In this document: positions 1 through 11,723 of the stretch, piece by piece
Position numbering within the stretch: the first letter of the stretch is position 1
Layout: each line of letters begins with the position of its first letter
Assembly: GCA_016716675.1 (NCBI GenBank)
Contig: JADJVG010000001.1
Span: forward strand, 1-64,000
DNA from: Hyphomicrobium sp.
GTDB lineage: Bacteria > Pseudomonadota > Alphaproteobacteria > Rhizobiales > Hyphomicrobiaceae
Reading direction: 5' to 3'
Length of the DNA: 64,000 nt
Program-made: the position numbers and the translations under genes
Notes under the pieces: model-generated
What the model was told of the DNA's origin: nothing
Database searches by the model: none
Seen by the model: only the letters and a program-made list of their open reading frames with translations

Positions 1-16
1 CGCCATGGAGGCCAAG

Positions 17-445
17 ATGTCGAGACTGAAAGTGATGAAGACGACCGCTGCGGCTGCATTGATCGCCGCCGTTCTCGGCGCCGGCAGTGTTGCCATGGCG
101 CAGGACGCGGGCGCACCGGCGGCTGAAGCCCCGGCCGCCGAAGCGCCAGCTGCTGAAGCACCTGCTGAAGCGGCGCCTGCAGAAGCTGCTGCCGCAGCTA
201 GCCTTGAAGCCAGCGCCTTCGCGCTCAACACGCCCGTCGTCGGCTCCGACGGCAAGGATGTCGGCACGGTAAGCCGTATTAGCTCGTCGGCTGAAGGCGC
301 GGTGACTGAGTTGCAAGTGACGACGGCGTCAGGTGCCGTTGTCGTGCCGGCAAGCGCCATCGCTGCAGCTGGCGAAAAGGTGCAGCTGTCAGTGACGGCT
401 GACGAAGCCGCCAAGTTCCCGGCAGCAGGCGGCGCCGCCGAGTAA
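17..445 (+). CDS. Secreted Ala/Pro-rich protein with PRC-barrel-like C-terminus
   Basis: 142 residues. I chose the ATG at 17 because a GGAGG lies five bases upstream; the earlier in-frame ATG at 5 has no visible ribosome site and is at the window edge. The N-terminus is a signal peptide (basic start, Ala/Leu core, cleavage near AMAQ). Residues about 27-60 are a low-complexity linker built on repeated APAAE units. The rest (LNTPVVGSDGKDVGTV and following) has the alternating pattern of a PRC-barrel domain, so a periplasmic or envelope role is likely. The family assignment is inference and no catalytic residues are visible. Confidence 0.75.
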   Translation: MSRLKVMKTTAAAALIAAVLGAGSVAMAQDAGAPAAEAPAAEAPAAEAPAEAAPAEAAAAASLEASAFALNTPVVGSDGKDVGTVSRISSSAEGAVTELQVTTASGAVVVPASAIAAAGEKVQLSVTADEAAKFPAAGGAAE

Positions 446-473
446 TCGGATCGCGAACTTTAAAAACGAAAAG

Positions 474-507
474 GGCCGCGTCTCGTTCACCGAGACGCGG
501 CCTTTTT
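474..507. terminator. Bidirectional rho-independent terminator
   Basis: A perfect 12-bp GC-rich stem (474-485 with 491-502) with loop TTCAC is flanked by an A run on the left and TTTTT on the right. It lies between two convergent genes, so it can terminate both. Confidence 0.9.
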
Positions 508-535
508 CATTGTACCGAACGTTGTAGCACCTGCG

Positions 536-2197
536 TTACCGCTCGAAGCGCTTGAACTTAATGCGGTGCGGTTCGACCGCGGCGTCACCTAAGCGGCGTT
601 TCTTGTCTTCTTCGTAGTCGGCGAAGTTACCTTCGAACCATTCTACATGGCTATCGCCTTCGAACGCCAGAATATGCGTGGCTAGGCGGTCGAGGAAGAA
701 GCGGTCATGCGAGATGACCACGGCGCAGCCGGGGAAATCTTCGAGTGCCGCTTCGAGCGCACCAAGCGTTTCCGTATCGAGGTCGTTGGTCGGTTCGTCG
801 AGCAGCAGCAGATTGGCGCCGGATTTGAGCATCTTGGCCAGATGCACGCGGTTGCGCTCGCCGCCCGAAAGCAGACCGACCTTCTTCTGCTGGTCTGCAC
901 CTTTGAAATTGAACCACCCGCAATAGGCGCGGCTTGGAATTTCCTTTTTGCCACCGAGCAACATGATGTCGTTGCCGCCCGAGATTTCCTCCCACACGGT
1001 TTTCTTGTCATCGAGATGCGAGCGGCTTTGATCGACATAGGCGAGCTTGACGGTTTCACCGAGGCGAATACTGCCCTGATCGGGCGTTTCGGCTCCGGTG
1101 AGCATCTTGAACAGCGTCGTCTTGCCGGCGCCGTTCGGACCGATCACGCCGACGATGCCGCCGCGCGGCAATTTGAACGACAAGTCGTCGATCAGCAGCC
1201 GATCACCGAAGGCTTTCGACAGCCCCTCGGCTTCGATCACGACGCCGCCGAGACGCGGGCCGGTCGCAATCGTGAACGACGCCTTGCCGTTTTCTTCGCG
1301 GCCGGCTTCTTCCACCAGCTTGTCGTAGGCGGCAACGCGCGCCTTAGATTTTGCTTGCCGCGCTTTCGGCGACGAGCGGATCCATTCGAGTTCGCGTGAC
1401 AGGGTCTTCTGCTTGCCCTCTTCCTGCGCCTTCTCTGTCGCTTCGCGCTTGGCCTTCTGTTCCAGCCAGCCCGAATAGTTACCCTTGTAGGGCACGCCCT
1501 GGCCGCGATCGAGTTCCAGCGTCCACTCGGTCAGATTGTCGAGGAAGTAGCGGTCATGGGTCACCAGGATCACGCATCCCGTATATTCCTTGAGGTAGCG
1601 CTCAAGCCACGCGACGCTTTCGGCGTCAAGATGGTTGGTCGGCTCGTCGAGCAGCAGAATGTCGGGCTTCGACAGCAGCAGGCGGGTCAACGCAACGCGG
1701 CGCTTTTCGCCGCCCGACAGCTTGGTCACATCGGCATCGCCCGGCGGTGAGCGCAGCGCGTCCAGCGCCTGCTCCACCTGGCTATCGAGATCCCACAGAT
1801 TGTGCGCGTCGATCTGATCCTGCAGCGACGTCATCTCGTCCGCCGTCTCGTCCGTGTAGTTGGCGGCGATCTCGTTGTAGCGATCGAGAATGGCTTTCTT
1901 CTCCGCAACCCCTTCCATGGCGTTGCCGAGCACGTCTTTCGTTTCGTCGAGCTGCGGTTCCTGCGCGAGGTAGCCGACCTTGATGCCGTCAGCGGGGCGG
2001 GCTTCGCCGATGAAATCATCGACCGTGCCGGCCATGATCTTGAGCAGCGTCGACTTACCGGCGCCGTTCAGTCCAACCACGCCGATCTTCGCACCCGGCA
2101 GGAACGACAGCGAGATATCCTTCAAGACCTGCTTGCCGCCCGGATAAGTCTTGGACAGCTTATGCATGTGGTAGACGTATTGGTGGGCTGCGGCCAT
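536..2197 (-). CDS. ettA: Energy-dependent translational throttle protein EttA (ABC-F ATPase)
   Basis: 553 residues, close to the family's usual 555. It has two ABC cassettes and no membrane segments. The first has Walker A GLNGAGKST (about residues 42-50), signature LSGGEKRR (about 160) and Walker B LLLLDEPTNHLD (about 180). The second has GPNGAGKTT, LSGGERNR and LLLLDEPTNDLD. The charged inter-domain linker is also present. EttA binds the ribosomal E site and couples initiation to the ATP/ADP ratio. It is transcribed alone, convergent with the preceding secreted protein and divergent from the DUF1003 gene. Confidence 0.95.
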   Translation of the reverse strand: MAAAHQYVYHMHKLSKTYPGGKQVLKDISLSFLPGAKIGVVGLNGAGKSTLLKIMAGTVDDFIGEARPADGIKVGYLAQEPQLDETKDVLGNAMEGVAEKKAILDRYNEIAANYTDETADEMTSLQDQIDAHNLWDLDSQVEQALDALRSPPGDADVTKLSGGEKRRVALTRLLLSKPDILLLDEPTNHLDAESVAWLERYLKEYTGCVILVTHDRYFLDNLTEWTLELDRGQGVPYKGNYSGWLEQKAKREATEKAQEEGKQKTLSRELEWIRSSPKARQAKSKARVAAYDKLVEEAGREENGKASFTIATGPRLGGVVIEAEGLSKAFGDRLLIDDLSFKLPRGGIVGVIGPNGAGKTTLFKMLTGAETPDQGSIRLGETVKLAYVDQSRSHLDDKKTVWEEISGGNDIMLLGGKKEIPSRAYCGWFNFKGADQQKKVGLLSGGERNRVHLAKMLKSGANLLLLDEPTNDLDTETLGALEAALEDFPGCAVVISHDRFFLDRLATHILAFEGDSHVEWFEGNFADYEEDKKRRLGDAAVEPHRIKFKRFER

Positions 2198-2311
2198 TGT
2201 GGCGCTTCTCCGCGTTCGAGGTGTCGGGATTTGCGCCGCTTTTAGCCTAACGCGGGCGATTGCTCAATTGCGCGATTTTGCTCGGCGGCGCTGTTTTAGA
2301 GGAGGTATCCG

Positions 2312-3029
2312 ATGGCGGGACAAGGGAGCAGCGGACATCACGGCCAACAGGACCGTTTCCAGTGCGCGTTGACGGGCCGCGACATGGCGCGCAAAGACCT
2401 CGTTAACATCGATACCGTCCGCCCTTCCCTCGTGGCGCGCATCCGCAAAGACCACCCGAACCTCGCCGAAGCTGCTCTGGTGTCTGCAGAAGAGCTGGCG
2501 CGCTACCGGTCGCCTCTACGTTCAGGAGATGCTGAGCGCCGAGAGCGGCGAGCTGAGCGACATCGATCGTCAGGTTGCCCAGAGCCTCGCCAAGCAGGAG
2601 ACGCTGTCGCAGAACATTGAAGCGGGTTTCGCGGAAAACCGCACGCTGGGCGAGCGCCTATCGGATATCCTCGCAAAATTCGGCGGTAGCTGGACGTTCC
2701 TGATCCTGTTCGCGCTGTTCCTCGCCATCTGGATGCTGGTCAATTCGCGCGGTGGCACGCAACCAGTCGACCCCTACCCGTTCATTCTTCTGAACCTGAT
2801 CCTTTCAACCATTGCCGCGATCCAGGCGCCGATCATCATGATGAGTCAGCGCCGCCAGGAAGCCAAAGACCGGCTGCGTTCACTCAACGATTACCAAGTC
2901 AACTTGAAAGCCGAACTGGAAATCCGCCACCTGCACGAGAAGATCGATCACCTGATCAACAATCAGTGGCAGCGCCTTGCCGAAATTCAGCAACTGCAAT
3001 TGGAAACGATGGCGGAAAAGCGCAAATAA
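2312..3029 (+). CDS. DUF1003 family membrane protein, interrupted by a frame change
   Basis: The start has a strong AGAGGAGG site about six bases upstream. The first frame runs through an N-terminal zinc-ribbon-like part (FQCALTGRD) to ELARYR, then becomes nonsense. The +1 frame continues with RLYVQEML and the rest of the family, including GGSWTFLILFALFLAIWM, a second hydrophobic stretch (PFILLNLILSTIAAI) and the conserved QRRQEAKDRLRS tail. One extra base near 2510 (or two lost) reconciles the frames and gives 238 residues. It is either a sequencing error or a recent inactivation. The function of the family is unknown. Confidence 0.8.
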
Positions 3030-3039
3030 CTGGTCGCCT

Positions 3040-3723
3040 TCACCACGACGGATTGGCAACGCCTGTGAAAAAGAACACGCCGAGCCCGACGGTGAATACC
3101 AGCCAGCCCCACAACACATGCTCGACCCATACCGCCCAGAACGACCGGCTTCGCTCATAGCGCCACGCGAACAGCGCGCCCCCGATGACCGTTGCGCCGA
3201 CGGCGATCCAATTGCGGAATATGATGTGGCCAAACCCAAAGACCAACGCGTTGGCAGCAATCAGCGTCCACCGGCTTTTGAATAGCGGCCCATAGCGATG
3301 GAAGAAAAACACGCGGTAGACGAGTTCCTGCGCGAGGACCGACGTGAACGGGTAGAGCACCATGATCTGCGCCCACTTGCCGGGCCGCTCGGCGGCCAGC
3401 GCGAATAGGCGGTCGGGCATCAACTTCGCCATGGCGTAGACGACGATTGCCGCCCCAATCGCGAACAGGATCAGGATCGAATAGAACGTCGAAAACGAAA
3501 ACAAGCGCATCAGCTCGCGTTTCAGCCGGAACGACGTATCGGTGAACAGCAAGATGATCATCAAGCCGAGGACCGGCGGTAGCGCGTAGAACAGCGGTAC
3601 ATGGTGTTCGAAGATCGCGTAGCGCATGAGCAGCGGCGCCGCGATGAACAGCACCGCGAATTCAACGATAAGAGCGATGCGGCGCCCATCATGAGGATCG
3701 GCGACCTGCGGCGGACGAGGCAT
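3040..3723 (-). CDS. CPBP-family intramembrane protein with variant motif 1
   Basis: 227 residues with about six hydrophobic segments. I start at MPRPPQ because the longer reading frame would run into the upstream gene and has no membrane logic; a GGTGG lies about four bases upstream. CPBP (CAAX protease/Abi) motifs are recognisable: QELVYR in place of EExxxR, FGFGH for FxxxH, and HVLWG near the end. The first glutamate of motif 1 is glutamine, so protease activity is doubtful. The stop lies ten bases from that of the convergent DUF1003 gene. It probably shares a transcript with the ELM1-family gene 82 bases upstream. Confidence 0.75.
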   Translation of the reverse strand: MPRPPQVADPHDGRRIALIVEFAVLFIAAPLLMRYAIFEHHVPLFYALPPVLGLMIILLFTDTSFRLKRELMRLFSFSTFYSILILFAIGAAIVVYAMAKLMPDRLFALAAERPGKWAQIMVLYPFTSVLAQELVYRVFFFHRYGPLFKSRWTLIAANALVFGFGHIIFRNWIAVGATVIGGALFAWRYERSRSFWAVWVEHVLWGWLVFTVGLGVFFFTGVANPSW

Positions 3724-3805
3724 TGTGCCACCCGAACCGAAACCATCGCGACGCGCGATCGTCCGTTCGCCTGCCAGAATGTCGAAGATCGACCTTTTAA
3801 TGCGG

Positions 3806-4855
3806 TTACCCCCGTGACGGCGTGACCAACCCCGGCAACATCTGACAACGAATCTGCCAGCGCCAACGAATTTCGTCGGCGATTGCGGCGGCGGAATCAA
3901 GCGGCGTGTACGACCACGGCGTTAGATCGATGCCCGCATCTGGCAGCGTCCGCGTCGCACCATAGGCTCTCAACCCCTCATGGAATCGGGTGAACTTCGG
4001 GCCGCCGCCGGACGCTTCAAAGACGTAGATCGGCTTGCCGGTGGCGGCGGCTTCGCCCGCCATGTTGACGCTATCGGCGGTCACCACAAAGGCGTCGGCG
4101 TTGGCCAGGAAGTCGGCGTAGGGGTTGGCACCCTCGCCGCGATAGAGAATGCGCGGCGCACCCGAGGTCGCGGCATCAACAGCCGCCAGGAACGTCGGCG
4201 GCGTGCGGCGGGACGGAGAAATCATAAGCCCGGCACCCTGCTCCACCAGCCGCCGAAGCGCCCGGCCAAGGCGGTCAGCATCAGCGGCGTCAAAGCGGTA
4301 CTCGCCGTTCGGTCCACCGATCAGCACGGCAATCCGTGGCGCGGGCAATGCTGCAACCTCTGCCGGGACGACCGCGCGCAGCGCTGCCAGGCGGGCGGAC
4401 GTAAAGCCATGCGGCGACGTCAGCGTCGTCACGACATTGGGGCCGCGGCGCCGATCGTGTTCTGGCACCCACATCAGATCAGCCGTGTTTGCAGGCGTCT
4501 TGGGATCGAGAAGAATGACGGTGTAGGTCGCGAGTTTGGCTTTGTTCTTCAGCGCCCGAATGTAGGGGATCGTCAAACGTCCGGCAGCAAACGCAAACGT
4601 TGGCCACGGCGGCGCGAAGGCCGAGCCCTGGCGGCCAAACCCCTCCGACCGGCTGACCGGCCCCCACGGCGCCGTCAATTGCCCCAAAGGCCCCGGCGCT
4701 ACCCGTTTAACTTCGGCGTTCAGCCCAAGCGCCTGCGCCACACCCAGGCACTGGACCTCATGGCCAGCCTTGCCATCGGATATGATCCACACGGTTTGCC
4801 CGCCAGTCTGGCGATCAGCCTGGGCGCGCGGATGCAGCGGCGGATGCTCTCTCAT
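3806..4855 (-). CDS. ELM1 family protein (DUF1022)
   Basis: 349 residues from the ATG preceded by AGAGG; the reading frame extends upstream to 4954, but that part overlaps the promoter region of the divergent Lrp gene. WIISDGKAGHEVQCLGVAQALG near the start (residues 19-40) and the later LIGGPNGEYRF, ISPSRRTPP, VTADSVNMAGEA and GGGPKFTRFH blocks match the bacterial 'mitochondrial fission ELM1' family, which has a glycosyltransferase-like fold. The biochemical role in bacteria is not established. It is probably co-transcribed with the CPBP gene. Confidence 0.85.
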   Translation of the reverse strand: MREHPPLHPRAQADRQTGGQTVWIISDGKAGHEVQCLGVAQALGLNAEVKRVAPGPLGQLTAPWGPVSRSEGFGRQGSAFAPPWPTFAFAAGRLTIPYIRALKNKAKLATYTVILLDPKTPANTADLMWVPEHDRRRGPNVVTTLTSPHGFTSARLAALRAVVPAEVAALPAPRIAVLIGGPNGEYRFDAADADRLGRALRRLVEQGAGLMISPSRRTPPTFLAAVDAATSGAPRILYRGEGANPYADFLANADAFVVTADSVNMAGEAAATGKPIYVFEASGGGPKFTRFHEGLRAYGATRTLPDAGIDLTPWSYTPLDSAAAIADEIRWRWQIRCQMLPGLVTPSRG

Positions 4856-4994
4856 GGGCCTCTTTTTGGCGCTCGCCCCGGCTGCTGTCGAGGGGCAGTC
4901 TGGCGCATTTTTCAGCAATAAACGAAAATATTGTGTGCGCGATACGATACGCATATTACTCTGTCTACCCCTGCCAAGGAGCCCTCAGTCCGCC

Positions 4995-5483
4995 ATGCCC
5001 GTTGAGCTTGACCCCACCGACTGGCGCATCTTGAAGGAACTGCAGGCCGACGGCCGCATGACCAACATTGCGCTTGCGACGCGCATTGGCCTGTCAGCGC
5101 CGCCCTGCTTGCGCCGCGTCCGCGCGCTTGAGGAAGCAGGTCTCATCACCGGCTATACGGCGCTGGTTGATGAAGAGGCGCTCGGCTACCCGTTGACCGC
5201 GTTCGCCATGGTCCGCCTGCACAATCAAGCAGAAGCCGATTTGCGCGCCTTCGAGAACCGCGTGCTCGGCTGGCCGCTGGTTAGGGAAGCGCACATGCTG
5301 TCGGGCGAAAGCGACTTTATGCTGAAATGCATCGCCCGCGATTTGACCGGCTTCCAGACCTTTGTGCTCGATGAATTGACGGCCGCGCCGAACGTTGCGA
5401 GCGTCAAAACCTTTGTCACCATCCGCCGCGCCAAACGCGAAACCGGCATTCCGATTTCGGCAGCCGGGCCAACGAGCACCTGA
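4995..5483 (+). CDS. Lrp/AsnC family transcriptional regulator
   Basis: 162 residues. An AAGGAG lies 13 bases before the ATG, rather far, but the protein starts exactly where the family does (MPVELDPTDWRILKELQADG). An N-terminal winged helix-turn-helix (about 8-50; NIALATRIGLSAPPCLRRVRA) is followed by a RAM ligand-binding/oligomerisation domain. It is divergent from the ELM1-family gene across a 139-base spacer, where such regulators often bind. The effector and targets cannot be told from sequence. Confidence 0.9.
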   Translation: MPVELDPTDWRILKELQADGRMTNIALATRIGLSAPPCLRRVRALEEAGLITGYTALVDEEALGYPLTAFAMVRLHNQAEADLRAFENRVLGWPLVREAHMLSGESDFMLKCIARDLTGFQTFVLDELTAAPNVASVKTFVTIRRAKRETGIPISAAGPTST

Positions 5484-5501
5484 CCCGAGGGACCACCGAA
5501 T

Positions 5502-6065
5502 ATGCGCAGCAAGACGACCGCAAAGATTTCAGCAGCCGCCGCAGCAGCAGCGGCCATCTTAATGGGCGGTGCGCACGCCGCTGAGCCAGCAGGCAATTTT
5601 TTTGATACCTACCTTGCAAACGTGCAGAACGGCACGCCGTGTTACGGGCGGACCTATGACGACGCGCATCTCAAAGCGCATGGCGAACAGAAGGTGCGGC
5701 GCATCGAAATCGACATGGCGAAATCGCAGTCGACCGTGCGCGAGAATACGGCGGAAAGTTTCGAGCTTGGCATCGCCGTCATGACCAGATCATCCACTGA
5801 ATGGTACGGCCAAGCTGCACTGTGCAAAGCGGCCGCGACGTCAGCCGATTGCTCTCTCGAAGGCGACGGCGGATTGTTCACACTGACGCCGGCAAACGAC
5901 GGAGCCTTGCGCCTTGAAACCGGCAGCTACGGCATCTCCTTCGAGGGCGAGAAAGACTTCCTCGAACTTTCAGCGACCACCGGCGATGATCGGGTCTTCA
6001 TTCTGAAGCCCGGCCGCGAGGAATGCGACGCGGCCGGCGCTCACTTTAAAGCCGATCAAGAATAG
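5502..6065 (+). CDS. Secreted protein of unknown function
   Basis: 187 residues with a clear signal peptide (basic start, poly-Ala core, cleavage near AHA/AEP) and a GAGGG site before the ATG. The mature part has four cysteines (GTPCYG, ALCKAA, SADCSL, EECDAA), which could form two disulfides, and no motif I recognise. It follows the Lrp-family gene by 18 bases and may share its transcript. It is convergent with greA. Confidence 0.7.
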   Translation: MRSKTTAKISAAAAAAAAILMGGAHAAEPAGNFFDTYLANVQNGTPCYGRTYDDAHLKAHGEQKVRRIEIDMAKSQSTVRENTAESFELGIAVMTRSSTEWYGQAALCKAAATSADCSLEGDGGLFTLTPANDGALRLETGSYGISFEGEKDFLELSATTGDDRVFILKPGREECDAAGAHFKADQE

Positions 6066-6080
6066 CGGCACGAAGACGGC

Positions 6081-6554
6081 CTACTTCCACTCGACCTTCA
6101 GCACTTCGAACGAGCGCGAGCCCTTGGGCGTCGTCACTTCGACCGTTTCGCCTTTTGTCTTGCCGATCAGTGCGCGCGCGATTGGCGACGAGATCGAAAT
6201 CTTGCCGTCACGCAGGTTGCCTTCGAGATCGCCGACAATCGTATATTTGGTCTTATCGCCGGTATCCTCGTCTTCCAGCGACACGGTTGCACCGAACTTG
6301 ATGGTGTCGCCCGACAGCTTCGACGTGTCGATGACTTCGGCGCGGCCGATCTTGTCTTCGAGTTCGGCAACGCGGGCTTCGTTCAGCCCCTGCTGTTCCT
6401 TGGCGGCATGATACTCGGCATTTTCCGAAAGGTCGCCATGGGCGCGCGCCTCCGAGATGGCGGCAATGATCCGAGGACGTTCCTCGGCCTTCAGCCGCTG
6501 AAGCTCTTCCTCCAGGCTCTTATAGCCCGCTATGGTCATCGGCACCCGTTCCAT
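6081..6554 (-). CDS. greA: Transcription elongation factor GreA
   Basis: 157 residues beginning MERVPMTIAGYK. I chose this ATG because TTGGAG lies six bases upstream and the length matches alphaproteobacterial GreA. The N-terminal coiled coil carries the acidic tip GDLSENAEYH, used to stimulate cleavage of backtracked RNA in RNA polymerase. The C-terminal FKBP-like domain follows (SPIARALIGKTKGE). It lies downstream of carB on the same strand, 146 bases away. Confidence 0.95.
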   Translation of the reverse strand: MERVPMTIAGYKSLEEELQRLKAEERPRIIAAISEARAHGDLSENAEYHAAKEQQGLNEARVAELEDKIGRAEVIDTSKLSGDTIKFGATVSLEDEDTGDKTKYTIVGDLEGNLRDGKISISSPIARALIGKTKGETVEVTTPKGSRSFEVLKVEWK

Positions 6555-6700
6555 AGTCATCTCCAACGTCTCTTTAAACATGCAAAGCCGCCGACCACCT
6601 CCGGAGAGGTTGTGGCCCGCGGATTCGATTTCAACCCTACACTGAATACGCGAGTCGGGCGGTGGCAATACCGCCACCCGGCGCGCACAACGTGTTTGGA

Positions 6701-10030
<3,330 letters not shown>

Positions 10031-10083
10031 AAGGCGGGCTTTTATTGTGGTCCGGGGCACTTGGCTATAGGCCGCAGCGTCTC

Positions 10084-10107
10084 AGCCGGTGACTTTCATC
10101 ACCGGCT
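10084..10107. repeat. Perfect 9-bp inverted repeat between carB and a secreted-protein gene
   Basis: AGCCGGTGA and TCACCGGCT are separated by CTTTCA. No T run follows on either strand, so it is not a classical terminator. It lies between the end of the secreted-protein gene and the start of carB and could be a stabilising hairpin or a carB leader element. Confidence 0.5.
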
Positions 10108-10161
10108 CAACAATTATTCCGGGGCGGCACGCCGTCCGGCCGGAAAACCTTGTTTTAAAAC

Positions 10162-10851
10162 CTAGTTTTTGGGCTGTTCGGCCGGGGGGGTAATGACGTC
10201 CTTGGGCGGCAGGACCTGCATATCAATCGGGAACGAATAGGTCGCCTTGAATAGTGGCGTCTTTTCGCGGCCCGGGGCCAGCAAGGCATTGCCGACCGGC
10301 AGGCCTGTCACGGCATCGACATAAAACATCCGGTAGGTTTCGTTCTTTGGTGCGGTTGAATCCTTCGCCGGCTCGTCTTCGAGCTTATAGGACAGCGCAT
10401 CCCGGCCCTCGGACTGCACCTTGCCCTGACAGGCGTAGTTGCCGACGTCCGTCTGCTCCTGGACGACGTTGTCGTACATCTGCGAGCGCAACGTGTTCAT
10501 GATGTTGGAGGGCAGTTCCATCCAACCCTGGCCCTGATTGGCCCAGGCCTTCTCACCGATCAGGATCACTTCCGAACTTTTGTTGGTCAGCGTCTCCGTG
10601 ACTGTCTGATGCATCTTGTCGGGCAGGACATAGTCGACAACCATCTTCGACGGGCCCTTTTCGGTAATCATGGTCGTCGTCATGCGGAACCACGATGATT
10701 TGCGCAGCTTCGACAGCGCGGCAGCAACTTCATCGCGGCACGGATTGGCGTTCTCTTTTTCCGGCTGGCCGGGAGCCGCAGGCGGCGACTGCGCCAACGC
10801 TGAAGCCGATGCAAACGCGAGAGCCAAAACGCCGAGCGTGAGAGACCGCAT
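10162..10851 (-). CDS. Secreted protein, tandem paralogue A
   Basis: 229 residues from MRSLTLG, chosen for a GAGGA eight bases upstream and because it opens a good signal peptide (cleavage near ALAQ). It shares its whole plan with the gene upstream: Cys-x-x-[DE]-V-x-A-A near the mature N-terminus, a VDYVLPDKMHQTV block, a second cysteine in YACQGK, then MFYVDAVTGLPVG and KATYSFPID. The pattern recalls LolA/LolB-like lipid-carrying folds, but this is only an impression. The two conserved cysteines suggest a disulfide. Confidence 0.75.
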   Translation of the reverse strand: MRSLTLGVLALAFASASALAQSPPAAPGQPEKENANPCRDEVAAALSKLRKSSWFRMTTTMITEKGPSKMVVDYVLPDKMHQTVTETLTNKSSEVILIGEKAWANQGQGWMELPSNIMNTLRSQMYDNVVQEQTDVGNYACQGKVQSEGRDALSYKLEDEPAKDSTAPKNETYRMFYVDAVTGLPVGNALLAPGREKTPLFKATYSFPIDMQVLPPKDVITPPAEQPKN

Positions 10852-10919
10852 AGTCGATGTCCTCAATCTATCCAAAGTGCAAAGCTAAGCCGCAGAACGT
10901 GCAGTAGTCGAAGCTGTAA

Positions 10920-11549
10920 TCACTGCGCCTTCTGAACAGGCGCACCGACGGGAATTTCGATCTGCACATCCGTCGGATACGAATAGGTCACCTTCATCAT
11001 CGGCTTGCCCTTGCCTGCTTCTGCGGCAACCACATTGAATGCCGGCAGGCCGGTTTCTGTATCGACATAGATGGTGCGCGCCAACAGGTCTTCCGGCTTG
11101 CTGTCCGGCTTGGCATCCTTGTCGACCGATCGGTAGGCGACGTAGTCCTTACCTTCGAACGCCTCTTTGCCCACGCATTCGAAGCCAGTGATATTTTGTG
11201 GCTTGGCGACCGCCGTTGCGACTTCCGCGACGATCGACTGAACGAATTGCGGCAACAGCTCTTCGTAGGCGCCATCAGAGCCGGCAAATGCCCGAGTGCC
11301 GACCAGCATCGTCTGCTGCTTACCCGGCATATGGGCGCCGACAACGGTCTGCAGCATGCGGTCGGGAGGAAGGTAATCGACAGTCATATCGACGGGGCCT
11401 TCGGCTGTGCCCTGGGTCAGCGCGATGCGAAAGGCTTTTGACGAGCGCTGCTTTTCCATGGCCGCCACAACGTCCTTCGAGCAATCCTCAGCTAACGCCG
11501 CCGGCGCACATACCAACAACCCAATCAAACCCAAACCCAAGCGCCGCAT
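10920..11549 (-). CDS. Secreted protein, tandem paralogue B
   Basis: 209 residues from MRRLGLG with GGAGG five bases upstream. It has a signal peptide with cleavage near ALAE. It aligns end to end with the next gene downstream: DCSKDVVAAM, VDYLPPDRMLQTV, FECVGK, TIYVDTETGLPA, KVTYSYPTDVQ. The 68-base spacing and common strand indicate a duplicated operon pair. The function is unknown; envelope lipid or lipoprotein handling is one possibility. Confidence 0.75.
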   Translation of the reverse strand: MRRLGLGLIGLLVCAPAALAEDCSKDVVAAMEKQRSSKAFRIALTQGTAEGPVDMTVDYLPPDRMLQTVVGAHMPGKQQTMLVGTRAFAGSDGAYEELLPQFVQSIVAEVATAVAKPQNITGFECVGKEAFEGKDYVAYRSVDKDAKPDSKPEDLLARTIYVDTETGLPAFNVVAAEAGKGKPMMKVTYSYPTDVQIEIPVGAPVQKAQ

Positions 11550-11723
11550 TTCGTCCTCCGAGAAGCATTTTCTCGGTCTTATACGCGGACTTGGCGCCAA
11601 CGCGATCTTAAAGTTCCGAAAGGTTTACGTCGCCGTACGCCGCCAACCGGCCGTTTCTGGCCGCATTTCAGGCCGACCGCAGGCAATCCCATTCGCCCCA
11701 CCGAGGACGACGCCCTCTTTTTT

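Noticed and set aside
100..200. Repeated Ala/Pro/Glu codons in the first gene as a satellite or mobile repeat
   Set aside because: It is an in-frame low-complexity protein linker, not an independent DNA repeat.
10084..10107. Inverted repeat as a terminator before carB
   Set aside because: No T tract follows on either strand, so I list it only as a repeat.
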